This document shows, in pieces, positions 12,967 through 22,010 of a stretch of 64,000 nt of DNA. The translations under genes and the position numbers were made by a program. Under the pieces are notes generated by a model. It was given only the letters and a program-made list of their open reading frames with translations, was not told where the DNA came from and made no database searches. Location of the stretch: contig NZ_JAEIOI010000003.1 in NCBI RefSeq assembly GCF_021375795.1, positions 62,001 to 126,000 of the forward strand, given 5' to 3'. Source of the stretch: Pseudomonas anguilliseptica (GTDB taxonomy: Bacteria; Pseudomonadota; Gammaproteobacteria; Pseudomonadales; Pseudomonadaceae). Each line of letters opens with the position of its first letter. The stretch's first letter is position 1.

Positions 12967-13126
12967 TTAAAAGTCCTCCGCAGAACTAACTCTGCTGGAA
13001 TATAATGAAGGCCTTTATATTTATTAATCCCGAGGGATATCGAGGATCATTACTTGGGAAAATAAGTAGAAAGCCAATTCCCGGCAGAATGTAGTGCTCC
13101 ACGCCTATCAGCAAGGTGACTGGAAA

Positions 13127-13142
13127 ATTACAAATACGTTAT
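13127..13142. promoter_or_regulatory. Degenerate CopR/CzcR box between czcC and czcR
   Basis: ATTACAAATACGTTAT keeps the left arm exactly and the 4-base spacer, but the right arm CGTTAT has two changes from TGTAAT. It is 160 bases before czcC and 380 before czcR, in an AT-rich stretch with no coding frame. It is the best candidate for CzcR acting on czcCBA. Confidence 0.4.
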
Positions 13143-13368
13143 CCAGCACCTTTCCAAGTAGGCCTGTATTAGTATTGGCAGCGCTCAAGAGAGCAGGCGA
13201 TTTAGCGCCCAGCAACAACTAGAAACAAACACAGTTAAATAGCGGTTGCCTCGCGTGTAGCGCCCCGGGCAGCCCTGCCAGTCAAAAGTTGGGGGTTTTG
13301 GATAAGGGCAAGTACTGCGACACGTTGTCGCTTAACACCTTGGAGCCATGCGAAATAGGCATTACAGC

Positions 13369-13399
13369 TTGACCCTAAAGCCGCTTCAGGCTTTAGCCT
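13369..13399 (+). promoter_or_regulatory. MerR-type (CadR/ZntR-like) promoter reading toward czcR
   Basis: A -35 TTGACC and a -10-like TAGCCT are separated by 19 bases, the long spacing typical of MerR-regulated promoters. The spacer holds a perfect dyad, CTAAAGCC and GGCTTTAG around GCTTCA. It points toward czcR, whose start is 124 bases beyond the -10. No merR-family gene is in the window, so the regulator would be encoded elsewhere, for instance a cadR next to the truncated cadA. No other feature is visible in the 12967-13522 gap. Confidence 0.5.
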
Positions 13400-13522
13400 T
13401 GGAGCAACCTGAAAAGCCGTAGGTCATATCCGTGACCGCCGATGAAAGAATTAAAACCACTCCGCAGCCACAACAAAAGAATATCTAAAAAATACTGGCT
13501 GCACATTTTAAGGTGAATTTTT

Positions 13523-14197
13523 ATGCGAATCCTTATTGTCGAGGACGAGCCCAAGACTGCCGAATACTTACACCAAGGTTTAAGCGAAAGTGGCTATGTA
13601 GTTGATAAGGCAGCCACTGGCGTGGACGGTCTCCACCTTGTTAGGCAACACGCTTACGACTTGGTAGTGCTTGATGTAAACCTGCCTGAAATTGATGGCT
13701 GGGGCGTGCTTGAGCATATACGCAGTAACAGCAGTACACGCGTGATAATGCTGACTGCACGCGGGCGCTTAGTGGATAAAATTAAAGGCCTGGATTTGGG
13801 GGCAGATGATTATTTAGTCAAACCGTTCGAGTTCCCTGAATTACTTGCGCGAATTCGTACATTGCTACGGCGAAGCGAGCAAATTCCAGTACCGGAAGTG
13901 CTGCGGGTAGCCGACCTTGAGCTTGATCCGGCGAGGCACCGCGCGTTCCGTGGTGAGCAGCGCATCGACCTGACCACTAAAGAGTTTGCGTTGCTGCACC
14001 TACTGATGCGCCGCTCTGGGGAAGTGCTATCGCGCACCCAGATCATTTCGCTGGTCTGGGATATGAATTTTGACTGCGACACAAACGTCGTCGAAGTCTC
14101 CATCCGCAGGCTACGCGCCAAAATTGATGATCCGTTCGATAACAAACTGATCCACACCCTCAGGGGTGTTGGGTACGTGCTTGAGGAACGGGCATGA
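13523..14197 (+). CDS. czcR: CzcR, OmpR-family metal response regulator
   Basis: 224 residues: a receiver domain (about 1-115, acidic pocket ED at 7-8, phospho-acceptor Asp51 in VVLDVNLP, Lys in LVKPFEFP) and a C-terminal winged-helix DNA-binding domain ([13 protein letters not shown] ... [17 protein letters not shown] ... [11 protein letters not shown]). It probably activates czcCBA and controls porin genes when zinc or cadmium is sensed by CzcS. It overlaps czcS by four bases (ATGA), so the pair is translationally coupled. CopR at 29841 is a close paralogue, and cross-talk between the two is known in Pseudomonas. CzcR versus CopR naming rests on position next to czcCBA. Confidence 0.92.
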   Translation: MRILIVEDEPKTAEYLHQGLSESGYVVDKAATGVDGLHLVRQHAYDLVVLDVNLPEIDGWGVLEHIRSNSSTRVIMLTARGRLVDKIKGLDLGADDYLVKPFEFPELLARIRTLLRRSEQIPVPEVLRVADLELDPARHRAFRGEQRIDLTTKEFALLHLLMRRSGEVLSRTQIISLVWDMNFDCDTNVVEVSIRRLRAKIDDPFDNKLIHTLRGVGYVLEERA

Positions 14198-15597
14198 AGC
14201 CGGCCAGTCTATCCATGCGCCTTGGCCTGTCGGTCAGCGTGATGGGGGCGGCACTGGTTGTTCTGCTAGCGGCACTCGCCTACTTCGCGCTTACCCATGA
14301 GCTGGACTCGTTGGCCAAGCAGAGTCTTGACGGCAAACTGGAGCAGATTCAGCACAATCTCGCCGAAGACATGAGTGCACATGCAATTGCCCAGCAACCT
14401 CACGAGTTGCTGGATCTGGTCATGGGGCATGACAACCTGCACCTGACGATCTACGGGAAAAAGTCAGGCACCAAATTACTCCTGAATCTGGGTGAGAAAT
14501 CCAGGGAGCCCATTCTTGCCAACATACCAGCAGGCGATACCCCTAGTTACCAAAGCTGGTCGGATACTGAGGGAAACAACTTCCTGACCGCATCCAAGGT
14601 GATGCTGCTCAACGACGGCGACCACGTCAGGGTCTTACTCTCAATTGATCGATCTGCCGACGAAGCACTGCTCAGTGCCTACCTCAAGTCAACACTGATC
14701 GCACTCCCTCTTCTGCTCGCGCTGATTGGCATGGGCGCATGGTGGATCGTGCAGCGAGGCCTTTCTCCGCTCCGGCAATTTCGCCAGGTTGCATCGCTGA
14801 TCTCCACACAGGATCTGACCCACCGAATTTCCGTGGATAAGCTTCCACAAGAACTCAGCGCGCTGGCCCACGGCATCAACTTCATGCTGCATCGACTTGA
14901 TGGCGGCGTTCAGCAGCTATCGCAATTCTCTGATGACTTGGCCCATGAGTTGCGTTCGCCCATCACCAACCTGATGGGCAAAGCCCAGGTAACTCTCTCC
15001 AGAGAGCGTCCGCCAGAGGAATACAAAGCCGTACTGGAGTGCTGTACAGAAGAGCTTGAGCGCGTCACCCGGATTGTTTCCGACATGCTGTTTCTCGCTC
15101 AAGTCAGCCACCCGGCGTCCCTGGTTCCCTTCGAGAAGATTGCCCTAGAAGATGAGGCAAGACGCGTTGTGGATCTGTTCAGCATCTCCGCGGAAGAGAA
15201 GCAGATCAGCCTGAGCATTGTCGGAGCAGGCCTAACCTTCGGTGATCGGCTGATGGTGCAGCGCGCGATTTCAAACCTGTTGTCCAATGCGATTCGACAT
15301 AGCCCCATCGGCGCAAACATTTCGTTGCTGATCGAAAAGCACAGCGAAACCGTATCGTTCTCGGTGGAAAACCCCGGGATTGGCATTCCCGCACAACACA
15401 TCCCTCATTTGTTCGAACGCTTCTACCGTGTCGATACCAGCCGCTCTCGTGCCGAAGGTGGAACAGGGCTTGGCCTGGCAATTGTTCGCTCGATCATGAG
15501 CCTGCATCAGGGCACGGTCGAGGTCAGCAGCCTGCCAGGCAGCTTCACCGTGTTCCGTTTGATCTTCCCCAAAGTCCGCAATGGTTCCTCGACCTAG
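14194..15597 (+). CDS. czcS: CzcS, metal-sensing histidine kinase
   Basis: A 467-residue inner-membrane sensor. It has two membrane helices (about residues 11-33 and 164-186) bounding a periplasmic sensor of some 130 residues with [14 protein letters not shown], as in CopS/CusS-type heavy-metal kinases. A HAMP linker follows, then the phospho-acceptor His251 in [14 protein letters not shown]. The ATP-binding boxes are N ([11 protein letters not shown]), G1 ([10 protein letters not shown]), F (FERFYRV) and G2 (GTGLGLAIV). It is coupled to czcR by a four-base overlap. Confidence 0.93.
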   Translation: MKPASLSMRLGLSVSVMGAALVVLLAALAYFALTHELDSLAKQSLDGKLEQIQHNLAEDMSAHAIAQQPHELLDLVMGHDNLHLTIYGKKSGTKLLLNLGEKSREPILANIPAGDTPSYQSWSDTEGNNFLTASKVMLLNDGDHVRVLLSIDRSADEALLSAYLKSTLIALPLLLALIGMGAWWIVQRGLSPLRQFRQVASLISTQDLTHRISVDKLPQELSALAHGINFMLHRLDGGVQQLSQFSDDLAHELRSPITNLMGKAQVTLSRERPPEEYKAVLECCTEELERVTRIVSDMLFLAQVSHPASLVPFEKIALEDEARRVVDLFSISAEEKQISLSIVGAGLTFGDRLMVQRAISNLLSNAIRHSPIGANISLLIEKHSETVSFSVENPGIGIPAQHIPHLFERFYRVDTSRSRAEGGTGLGLAIVRSIMSLHQGTVEVSSLPGSFTVFRLIFPKVRNGSST

Positions 15598-15726
15598 ACC
15601 CTGCAGGCGTACAGGCATAACGACCAGCCGAAGATTGGCTGCAGAGGAACCCGCCCCTATTCGGAGAGCACGGCATACAGCGACGGCTCCCCGATATGCC
15701 AACCCCCTGAGCATGGAGAAACAACA

Positions 15727-16986
15727 ATGAAGAAGACCCTCTTGGCAGTCGCGGTGAGTACTGGGGTACTCAGTCTTAGCCAGCCAGCCTCCGCTGAATT
15801 TTTTGCAGACAGCAAAGCCGGTCTGGAAGCGCGTAACTTCTATTTCAATCGCGACTTCCGCCAAGACTCAGCCAGCCAATCAAAGCAGGAGGAATGGGCC
15901 CAGGGCTTCCTGCTGCGCTACGAATCCGGGTTCACCGAAGGGACAGTCGGCGTGGGCATCGACGCCATCGGCATGCTTGGCCTCAAGCTGGACTCCAGCG
16001 CCGATCGCTCAGGCTCGGGCCTGCTCAAGCGCGATAAAGAAGCACCTCGTGCCGCGCAGGATGAATATGGCGAGATGGGTTTAACCGCGAAGCTACGTGC
16101 TTCGAACAGCGTGCTGAAATTAGGCACGCTGCAACCCAAGCTGCCAACCGTCCAAGCGAACGACTCGCGCCTACAGCCACAGACCTTTCAGGGCGGACAT
16201 CTCAACTCGCTGGAGATTGACGGGCTTACCTTTGATGCAGGCCAGCTCAAGCAAGTAAGCCAGCGCGACTCCTCCGATAGCGAAGACCTCAGCATTACCA
16301 GCGGCTCTGCCCGCGCTATCAGTGGCGGTGGAACCCAGACGAGCGATGAGTTCAGCTTTGCCGGGGCGACCTACAAATGGAACAGCAACCTGACCACTGG
16401 CTACAACTACGGCAACCTGGACGACTTCTACAAACAGCATATTTTCACTGTCCTGCATACCTTGCCGCTAGGTGACAAGCAGTCGCTAAAAACTGATCTT
16501 CGCTACGCCCGCTCCACCGATGAAGGCAACAGCAACGTCGACAACAAGGCATTCGGAGCAATGTTTACCTACGCCTTTGGTGGCCACGCCCTCGGTGTTG
16601 GCTACCAGAGCATGAGCGGAGACACCGGCTACGCCTACATCAACGGCACCGATCCGTTCCTGGTCAACTATGTGCAGATCGGCGACTTCGCCAACAAAGA
16701 CGAAACCTCATGGCAGGCCCGCTATGACTTCAACTTTGCCAGCGTTGGCATCCCTGGCTTGACGTTCATGACCCGTTACCTGACCGGCGACAATATTGAT
16801 CTAGGCGCAGGCGGTGCCGATGGTAAGGAGTGGGAGCGCAATACTGACATCGCCTATGTCTTTCAGGACGGTGCGCTGAAAAACCTGGGCGTTAAATGGC
16901 GCAACGCCACACTACGTTCAACCAACTTCGGCAACGACGTTGATGAGAACCGCCTGATCGTGAGCTACACCCTTCCACTGCTGTAA
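15727..16986 (+). CDS. OprD-family outer-membrane porin (paralogue 2)
   Basis: 419 residues with a signal peptide (MKKTLLAVAVSTGVLSLSQPASA) and a GGAG ribosome site just before the ATG. OprD-family blocks are present ([36 protein letters not shown], the late PGLTFMTRYLTGDN) and the end is DENRLIVSYTLPLL. It is more distant from the porins at 3155 and 17818 than those two are from each other. It follows czcS after 130 bases and could be read from the same transcript or its own promoter; no metal box is visible immediately upstream. Substrate unknown. Confidence 0.9.
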   Translation: MKKTLLAVAVSTGVLSLSQPASAEFFADSKAGLEARNFYFNRDFRQDSASQSKQEEWAQGFLLRYESGFTEGTVGVGIDAIGMLGLKLDSSADRSGSGLLKRDKEAPRAAQDEYGEMGLTAKLRASNSVLKLGTLQPKLPTVQANDSRLQPQTFQGGHLNSLEIDGLTFDAGQLKQVSQRDSSDSEDLSITSGSARAISGGGTQTSDEFSFAGATYKWNSNLTTGYNYGNLDDFYKQHIFTVLHTLPLGDKQSLKTDLRYARSTDEGNSNVDNKAFGAMFTYAFGGHALGVGYQSMSGDTGYAYINGTDPFLVNYVQIGDFANKDETSWQARYDFNFASVGIPGLTFMTRYLTGDNIDLGAGGADGKEWERNTDIAYVFQDGALKNLGVKWRNATLRSTNFGNDVDENRLIVSYTLPLL

Positions 16987-16999
16987 TTAGCAATAATCC

Positions 17000-17026
17000 G
17001 TGCGTTGCACTGTTTGTGCAGCGCAC
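17000..17026 (+). terminator. Hairpin after porin, probable terminator
   Basis: GTGCGTTGCAC pairs with GTGCAGCGCAC (one G-T pair) around a TGTTT loop 14 bases past the porin stop. The T-run behind it is short (CATTT), so termination strength is uncertain. The rest of the 340-base gap shows only the box at 17243. Confidence 0.5.
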
Positions 17027-17242
17027 GCATTTAGCGAAATGCACAGACGGCGACTATGGGGAGCCGCCAAGAGTGCATTACTACCGCTAACGATCGCCTC
17101 ACCAAAGCTGACTTTCCAATGACCCACTCACTGATACCTGGGTAGAAATTGTTATCTTCGGTAGCCGACGCCTGTAATTGCTCTGACGAGTGCCAAACAT
17201 AACTGACGTATCAAAACCTTTACTCTCAAAGAGTTTAGATCC

Positions 17243-17258
17243 ATTACAGGAATGTAAT
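17243..17258. promoter_or_regulatory. Candidate CopR/CzcR box upstream of the DUF2790 gene
   Basis: ATTACAGGAATGTAAT has both 6-bp arms perfect with a 4-base spacer, 70 bases before the ATG at 17328. It has the same form as the box at 2996. Confidence 0.65.
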
Positions 17259-17327
17259 TCTCGCTTCACGTTTGTGACAGGGTCTTGCGTTTATATTTTA
17301 ATCACCACCTTGAAGGAGTGATTAAAC

Positions 17328-17660
17328 ATGAAAAACCTCAAAGTCATTGCTGCACTTTCCGCTATGGTTGTTTCCTCTGCAGCTCTGGCAGAAGGCGGCG
17401 CTGATCGTGTTTATGGTCGGATGATTCAGGCCAATGAGCAGGCCATGCAAGAGTATGCTGCCGCTAACGGAAAGAATCCGCCTGAAGTTATTCATTACCG
17501 CTACGGCATGAAACTCGATATCGCCAGGGTCGTGGCCACTACCCCGACGGACTCTAGCTGCGGTGTGATGCCGGCCCAGATGACCTACGAGGACTCCAAT
17601 GGCGATCTGAATATTCTTGAATACCGGGCAGCCGGGACAGGTTGCCGTAATCAAAACTAG
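17328..17660 (+). CDS. Exported protein with PtrA-like N-terminus and DUF2790 domain
   Basis: 110 residues with a strong ribosome site (GAAGGAG). The signal peptide MKNLKVIAALSAMVVSSAALA is followed by EGGADRVYGRM, the opening shared with the copper-induced protein PtrA. The rest is a DUF2790 domain (HYRYGMKLDIARVV, CGVMPAQMTYEDSNGD, LEYRAAGTGC) with two cysteines likely to form a disulfide in the periplasm. PtrA-N and DUF2790 usually occur in separate small proteins, so this is a compact combination. A perfect palindromic box upstream suggests metal induction. DUF2790 has no firmly known function. Confidence 0.8.
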   Translation: MKNLKVIAALSAMVVSSAALAEGGADRVYGRMIQANEQAMQEYAAANGKNPPEVIHYRYGMKLDIARVVATTPTDSSCGVMPAQMTYEDSNGDLNILEYRAAGTGCRNQN

Positions 17661-17675
17661 ATAAATGACATCGCG

Positions 17676-17691
17676 CTGACTGAAATGTAAT
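17676..17691. promoter_or_regulatory. Half-conserved CopR/CzcR box upstream of the broken porin
   Basis: The right arm TGTAAT is intact with a GAAA spacer, but the left arm is CTGACT instead of ATTACA. It lies 126 bases before the interrupted porin at 17818, at nearly the same distance as the perfect box before its paralogue at 3155. It may be a decayed operator. Confidence 0.3.
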
Positions 17692-17817
17692 TTCCAAGTC
17701 ACCCTGACGTTATTTGGCATGTGGAAATATGACCAAGGCGTGCCTGGCTATGCCCGGCGCGCTTGGCACATATATGCGACCACACAATGACAACTGCCAA
17801 TAACATCAGGAGCATTT

Positions 17818-19143
17818 ATGAATAACAGAACCCTGTTAGGACTTTCTCTGCTCACTCTGAGCGTCAGTACCGGGCAAGCTGCAATGGCCGCCGGCGAGAA
17901 AGGCGAGGGATTTATCGAAGGCAGCAGCCTGACCATTCTCAATCGAAATCTCTACTTCAACCGCGATTTCCGTAAAGGCCAGTCCAGCAGCTCGGGTAAT
18001 GGCTATTCGGAAGAGTGGGCGCATGGCGTGATAGGCAGATTCGAGTCTGGTTTCACCGAGGGCACCATAGGCTTTGGTGTCGATGCCTTTGCCATGCTAG
18101 GGCTCAAGCTTGACACCGGCGACGGCCGTTCTGGAGCAGGCGGCTCAGTCGACGTGATGCCTTACAACAGCCTCGGGCAGGCTGAGGACAACTACTCCAA
18201 ACTGGGGGGCGCGGTGAAAACTCGGTTCATGGATACCGAGATCAAGGTAGGCGACGTCTTTCCCGTCAGCCCGGTCGTCTAATACGGTGATGCACGGCTT
18301 TTACCGGAGAGTTTCCGAGGTGTCACCGTGGTCAACAGCAGCGTGGAAGGACTGTCGCTTCAAGGCGGTCGCCTCCACTCGATGAGCCAACCCAATACCA
18401 GCAGCATGCGCGACGGCTTCGCTACCTTCTACGCGGGCGAAGTGGACTCGCCATGGATCGCCTATTTCGGTGGTGATTACACGCTTAATGACAACGTCGG
18501 CTTTAGTCTCTACACCAGCCGCCTCAAGGATGCCTGGAATCAATATTACGCGGGCACCACGCTGAGCTACCCGCTTGCGGACGATGTCGCCTTGATCGGC
18601 GGGCTGAACTACTACAAGGCGGTCGATGAAGGGAGGCAGCTCCTCGGGAGCTTCGATAACAACATCTGGAGCGGCAAGGTCGGCATCCAATTCGGCGCTC
18701 ATACAGTGCTGGTGGGTCTCCAGCGCAACAATGGCGATGATGACTTCGACTACTTGCGCCAATCGGACTCCATCTACCTCGACAACTCCATCCAGTACAG
18801 CGACTTCAACTCGCCGAAGGAGAAGTCATGGCAAGTGCGCTATGACCTGGATATGGAGCCTTTCGGTGTGCCTGGATTGAGCTTCATGACTCGATATGCC
18901 CAGGGCTGGGATGCCGACTACAGCAACGCCAACGAAGTCTATATGCGCCGTGATGACAACGGCGATCCGTTGACCAACCAGAAGCGCTGGGAGCGGGACA
19001 TCGAGGCCAAGTACGTTGTGCAGTCTGGGTCGTTGAAGGACATGTCCTTTCGCATTCGACAAGCCACGACTCGCGCCACCGACTTCGAGTCGGATTTGGA
19101 TGAGTTCCGCCTGATTGTCGAGTACCCGCTGGAAGTTCTCTAA
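17818..19143 (+). pseudogene. OprD-family porin interrupted by an in-frame stop (paralogue 3)
   Basis: A full-length OprD-type frame of 441 codons with a single TAA at 18280-18282 (codon 155). Before the stop are a signal peptide and [20 protein letters not shown]; after it the same frame continues as YGDARLLPESFRGVTV to the normal end RLIVEYPLEVL. The closely similar intact porin at 3155 has His at the matching place (PVVHYGDSRLLPES), so nothing but one codon is lost. The remaining codons look under normal constraint, which fits a recent mutation or a base-calling error. A truncated 154-residue product could not form a barrel. Confidence 0.85.
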
Positions 19144-19230
19144 CCCTGGCAAGCGAGCGGGTTGATTGCCCGCTCGCTCCTTGGTCCTGCTGTCCCCTCG
19201 TAGTGCTCCTTTGGTTTGGAGACAGCCCTT

Positions 19231-19252
19231 GGCGCCCTAGGGCGCCTTTTTT
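19231..19252 (+). terminator. Rho-independent terminator
   Basis: GGCGCCC and GGGCGCC form a tight hairpin with a two-base turn, followed by a run of T. It lies about 85 bases after the porin stop and faces the leftward copper operon. Confidence 0.85.
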
Positions 19253-19320
19253 ACTTAGGTTAAAGGACGTATGAAAATGAGTCGGCCACTACACACAAGC
19301 GGCCGTGCTGGCAGGCAGTA

Positions 19321-19764
19321 CTACTGGGCGGGATATTCTGCAACGACCTGATCAGAACCCGTCTTGGTCAAGCCAATGACCTGGTAGGCATGCTGTACGC
19401 CATCGACTTCCATGCCGGGGGAGCCCGCCGGCATCCCGGGAACAGCGATGCCCAGCAGATCATCGCGCTTGGTGAGTTCGATGACCTGAGCCGCCGGCAC
19501 ATGACCTTCGACGAACTTGCCGTCAATCACCGCGGTGTGGCAAGACGCTAACCGTGGCGCGACGCCCAGTCTTTGCTTCACTGCTGTCATGTTGCTTTCA
19601 ACATGGTCGACGACTTTGAAGCCATTCGCTTCGAGGTGTGAAATCCACTTCTTGCAACATCCGCAATTGGCATCACGATGGACATCAATCGTCAGGGCAT
19701 CAGCTGCTTGAACCGCAGACGTGACGGAGAGAGCGGCCAGTAAGGCCAGATATTTAGCTTTCAT
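19321..19764 (-). CDS. copG: CopG-like DUF411 periplasmic copper protein
   Basis: 147 residues. The start at 19764 gives a signal peptide (MKAKYLALLAALSVTSAVQA); the frame is open further upstream but that part antisenses the next gene's His tail. The mature domain has DANCGCCKKWISHLEANGF, the CxCC-type cysteine motif of DUF411, and later RLASCHTAVIDGKFVEGHVPA with Cys-His. The CopG protein of this family is known to hold a cysteine-bridged copper cluster and to act in periplasmic copper resistance. It is the last gene of the copA-copB operon, and its start overlaps the cytochrome gene by 11 bases. Confidence 0.9.
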   Translation of the reverse strand: MKAKYLALLAALSVTSAVQAADALTIDVHRDANCGCCKKWISHLEANGFKVVDHVESNMTAVKQRLGVAPRLASCHTAVIDGKFVEGHVPAAQVIELTKRDDLLGIAVPGMPAGSPGMEVDGVQHAYQVIGLTKTGSDQVVAEYPAQ

Positions 19765-20596
19765 GTACGTGCTCTTTGCCATCGGCGTGGGTGTGGGTCT
19801 TGGGCGAGGCGTTCGGAGCCTGCTCGGCGTGATGATCACCTCCGTTGGACGACGCCTCATCCCCAGCATGGTGGTCATCGCCACTCATATCCGAATGGTG
19901 ACCTGCCTTAGGTGCGGAGCCACCCTCGCTATCCGTAGCCGCGGCATCGTGATGACCAGGCTCTCCAGCATCACCTGATCCATGATGGTCATCGCCACCG
20001 CCACTATTGTCATGATGGCCAGGCTTGTTGTCGCCGTGCTGACCTTCATGATTGTGCATTTGCGTTTCCCCACCACCATGCTGATGGCCGCCACTGGATG
20101 CGACGAGTGCTTGGTATTGCTTGGCATCCATCGTCGGCAATTGGTCAAGGAAGGCAACCATGCCCCAGATGTACTCATCGCCCATGCTCTTGCCCCACGC
20201 AGGCATACCCGTTGCCTTGATGCCATGCTTGATCACCCAGAACGCTGCTGACGGATTGCCATCGACACCGATCTTGGCGAGGTTGGGGGGCGCAGGATAA
20301 AGCGATTGGCTTAGCTCGGTCTCCGCCACACCTGGCGCCAAATGACAGCCGATACACATGGAGTTGTAGTTGCCCGCACCGGCGCGAATAAGAGCTTGAT
20401 CATCCAGGTTGGGAACCTCGATGTCCTGCGAACGGACTTCGATAGAGCGGTCACGGGCCATCGTGAGAAACGCATGCACTGCAGGAAAATGGGGATCATC
20501 GGCCCCCACGTTGACCACGCCAAAGTAGGCGCCGGCCAGGACAGCTGTGCTACCGACCACGCCGGCCGCCACCAAAGTTTTAATTGTTCTTTTCAT
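19754..20596 (-). CDS. Periplasmic cytochrome c with a His-rich C-terminal tail
   Basis: 280 residues. The N-terminal signal or anchor (residues about 7-28) leads into a monohaem cytochrome c domain with CIGCH at about residues 81-85 and a distal Met in GIKATGMPAWGKSMGDEYIW. From about residue 168 to the end the protein is a low-complexity tail of some 110 residues with dozens of His, often as HH, HDD or HQHGG, and almost no hydrophobic residues. The tail is probably a periplasmic copper-binding strip. The gene sits between copB (9 bases) and copG (11-base overlap), so a role in oxidising or buffering Cu(I) is plausible, but this is inference. Confidence 0.85.
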   Translation of the reverse strand: MKRTIKTLVAAGVVGSTAVLAGAYFGVVNVGADDPHFPAVHAFLTMARDRSIEVRSQDIEVPNLDDQALIRAGAGNYNSMCIGCHLAPGVAETELSQSLYPAPPNLAKIGVDGNPSAAFWVIKHGIKATGMPAWGKSMGDEYIWGMVAFLDQLPTMDAKQYQALVASSGGHQHGGGETQMHNHEGQHGDNKPGHHDNSGGGDDHHGSGDAGEPGHHDAAATDSEGGSAPKAGHHSDMSGDDHHAGDEASSNGGDHHAEQAPNASPKTHTHADGKEHVHES

Positions 20597-20605
20597 GTCA
20601 GGTTC

Positions 20606-21697
20606 TCAAAACCACATCCGGATACCGGCGACAAAACGCGCCTCGTCTACATCACCGCCCTCGTCGCGCACCATGTCTGCCGTGTTGCCATAGGAGCGGC
20701 TCCAGGAAACCCCGACATAGGGAGCAAACTGTCTGACAATCTCGTAACGCAGACGCAAGCCGAGCTCGGTATTTGCCAACCCAGACCCCACACCTCGCTC
20801 AGGATCGTTCTTGCCGTAGAAGTTCATTTCGGCAGTTGGCTGGAGAATCAGCCGGTTGGTCAGCAGAATGTCGTACTCGCCCTCCAGTCGGGCAGCAGTT
20901 TGGCCATTCTCGCCGACGAAGGCCGTGGCTTCGGCCTCAAAGGCGTAAAGCGCCATGCCCTGGATACCGAAGGCAGCCCAAGTCTGCGGCGACTCCGGTT
21001 TAAAGTCCTGGCGAACGCCCGCGACGACATCCCACCAAGGGCCGATCGAGCGGCCGTACAGCAGCTGTAATTCAGCGTCCTCGGTAACGCCGTTGGTACG
21101 CTCGCCTTCGGAGCGGAACCAGACCCGGTTGATATCACCGCCTACCCAACCCGACGCATCCCAGGCCAGGGTGCTGCCCTCATCTGCGTCTTGGTATTCG
21201 AGCTGATCGAGCAGGAAAAAGCTGTTGATGGCGCTGTCATGCACCTTGTGGCCAGGCAGTGGCGGGAAAGCCGCTTGGCGATCAGCATCCGTCAGAACGG
21301 GAATCGGCGTACGACTGGTAGTTCTCGGGGCTTCAGCGGAGCCATGGTTCATCTTCGAATGATCCATGCCCTCCATCTGTCCCTGCATGGTGCCGTGTCC
21401 CATCTTGCTGTGGTCCATGGCTGGGGCCTTCTCTTGGCTCTGGCTGTGGCCCATCTGGCTATGGTCCATGCTGCCCGATTCGCTCTGCATGGCACCATGA
21501 TCCATCTTGCTGTGATCCATGCCCTCCATCGGCGCTTTGGCGGAACCGTGGCCCATCTGGCTGTGGTCCATCGACATGGAGCCGTGCCCCATTGCCGAAT
21601 GATCCATTTCTTCCGCAGCCTGGGTAACGCCGCCGCTGAGTGCACTCAGCGACACGGCCAGCGCTATGAGGGACGGGCGTGAAAACCTAGTGGTCAT
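20606..21697 (-). CDS. copB: CopB, outer-membrane copper resistance protein
   Basis: 363 residues from the ATG at 21697, which places the signal peptide correctly ([29 protein letters not shown]). The region after the signal is a run of Met-Asp-His repeats ([21 protein letters not shown] and others, about ten) for loading copper in the periplasm. From about residue 125 the CopB/PcoB barrel follows ([43 protein letters not shown]) and ends in [11 protein letters not shown] with a C-terminal Phe. It is the partner of CopA in copper sequestration. It overlaps the preceding small gene by 11 bases. Confidence 0.95.
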   Translation of the reverse strand: MTTRFSRPSLIALAVSLSALSGGVTQAAEEMDHSAMGHGSMSMDHSQMGHGSAKAPMEGMDHSKMDHGAMQSESGSMDHSQMGHSQSQEKAPAMDHSKMGHGTMQGQMEGMDHSKMNHGSAEAPRTTSRTPIPVLTDADRQAAFPPLPGHKVHDSAINSFFLLDQLEYQDADEGSTLAWDASGWVGGDINRVWFRSEGERTNGVTEDAELQLLYGRSIGPWWDVVAGVRQDFKPESPQTWAAFGIQGMALYAFEAEATAFVGENGQTAARLEGEYDILLTNRLILQPTAEMNFYGKNDPERGVGSGLANTELGLRLRYEIVRQFAPYVGVSWSRSYGNTADMVRDEGGDVDEARFVAGIRMWF

Positions 21698-21998
21698 GGT
21701 TCGAACCTGCTTCGGCTTCGGTGCCGCCATGCTTATCCATCATCTTCTCGTGCCCCATATCGTCATGGTTCATACCCTCATGATCCATGGCGCCATGATC
21801 CATCTGATGGCCAGCGGCCTTGCCTTTCGATTGATCTGCAGGCTTGTCACTGGCGTCGGGCGCAGCCGACTCGGCAGCATGTTGTTCGTGCTCGCTGTGC
21901 CCCTCACCTGCCAATGACGTCGGCGCGTGCAGAACAGCCAAAAGACTGAACATCGCTGCGCTGCCAAACAGGGCATTACGCTTCATAAAAGTACTCAT
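21687..21998 (-). CDS. Small periplasmic His/Met-rich copper-binding protein
   Basis: 103 residues with an AAGGAG ribosome site seven bases before the ATG. The signal peptide spans about residues 8-30 ([22 protein letters not shown]). The mature part is low-complexity and acidic, with GHSEHEQH near the start and [20 protein letters not shown] near the end, the same metal-ligand repeats as in copA and copB. No folded domain is recognisable. It lies between copA (12 bases) and copB (overlap) on one leftward transcript and is presumably a copper sponge or shuttle. Confidence 0.8.
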   Translation of the reverse strand: MSTFMKRNALFGSAAMFSLLAVLHAPTSLAGEGHSEHEQHAAESAAPDASDKPADQSKGKAAGHQMDHGAMDHEGMNHDDMGHEKMMDKHGGTEAEAGSNHDH

Positions 21999-22010
21999 CA
22001 GAAATCTCCT

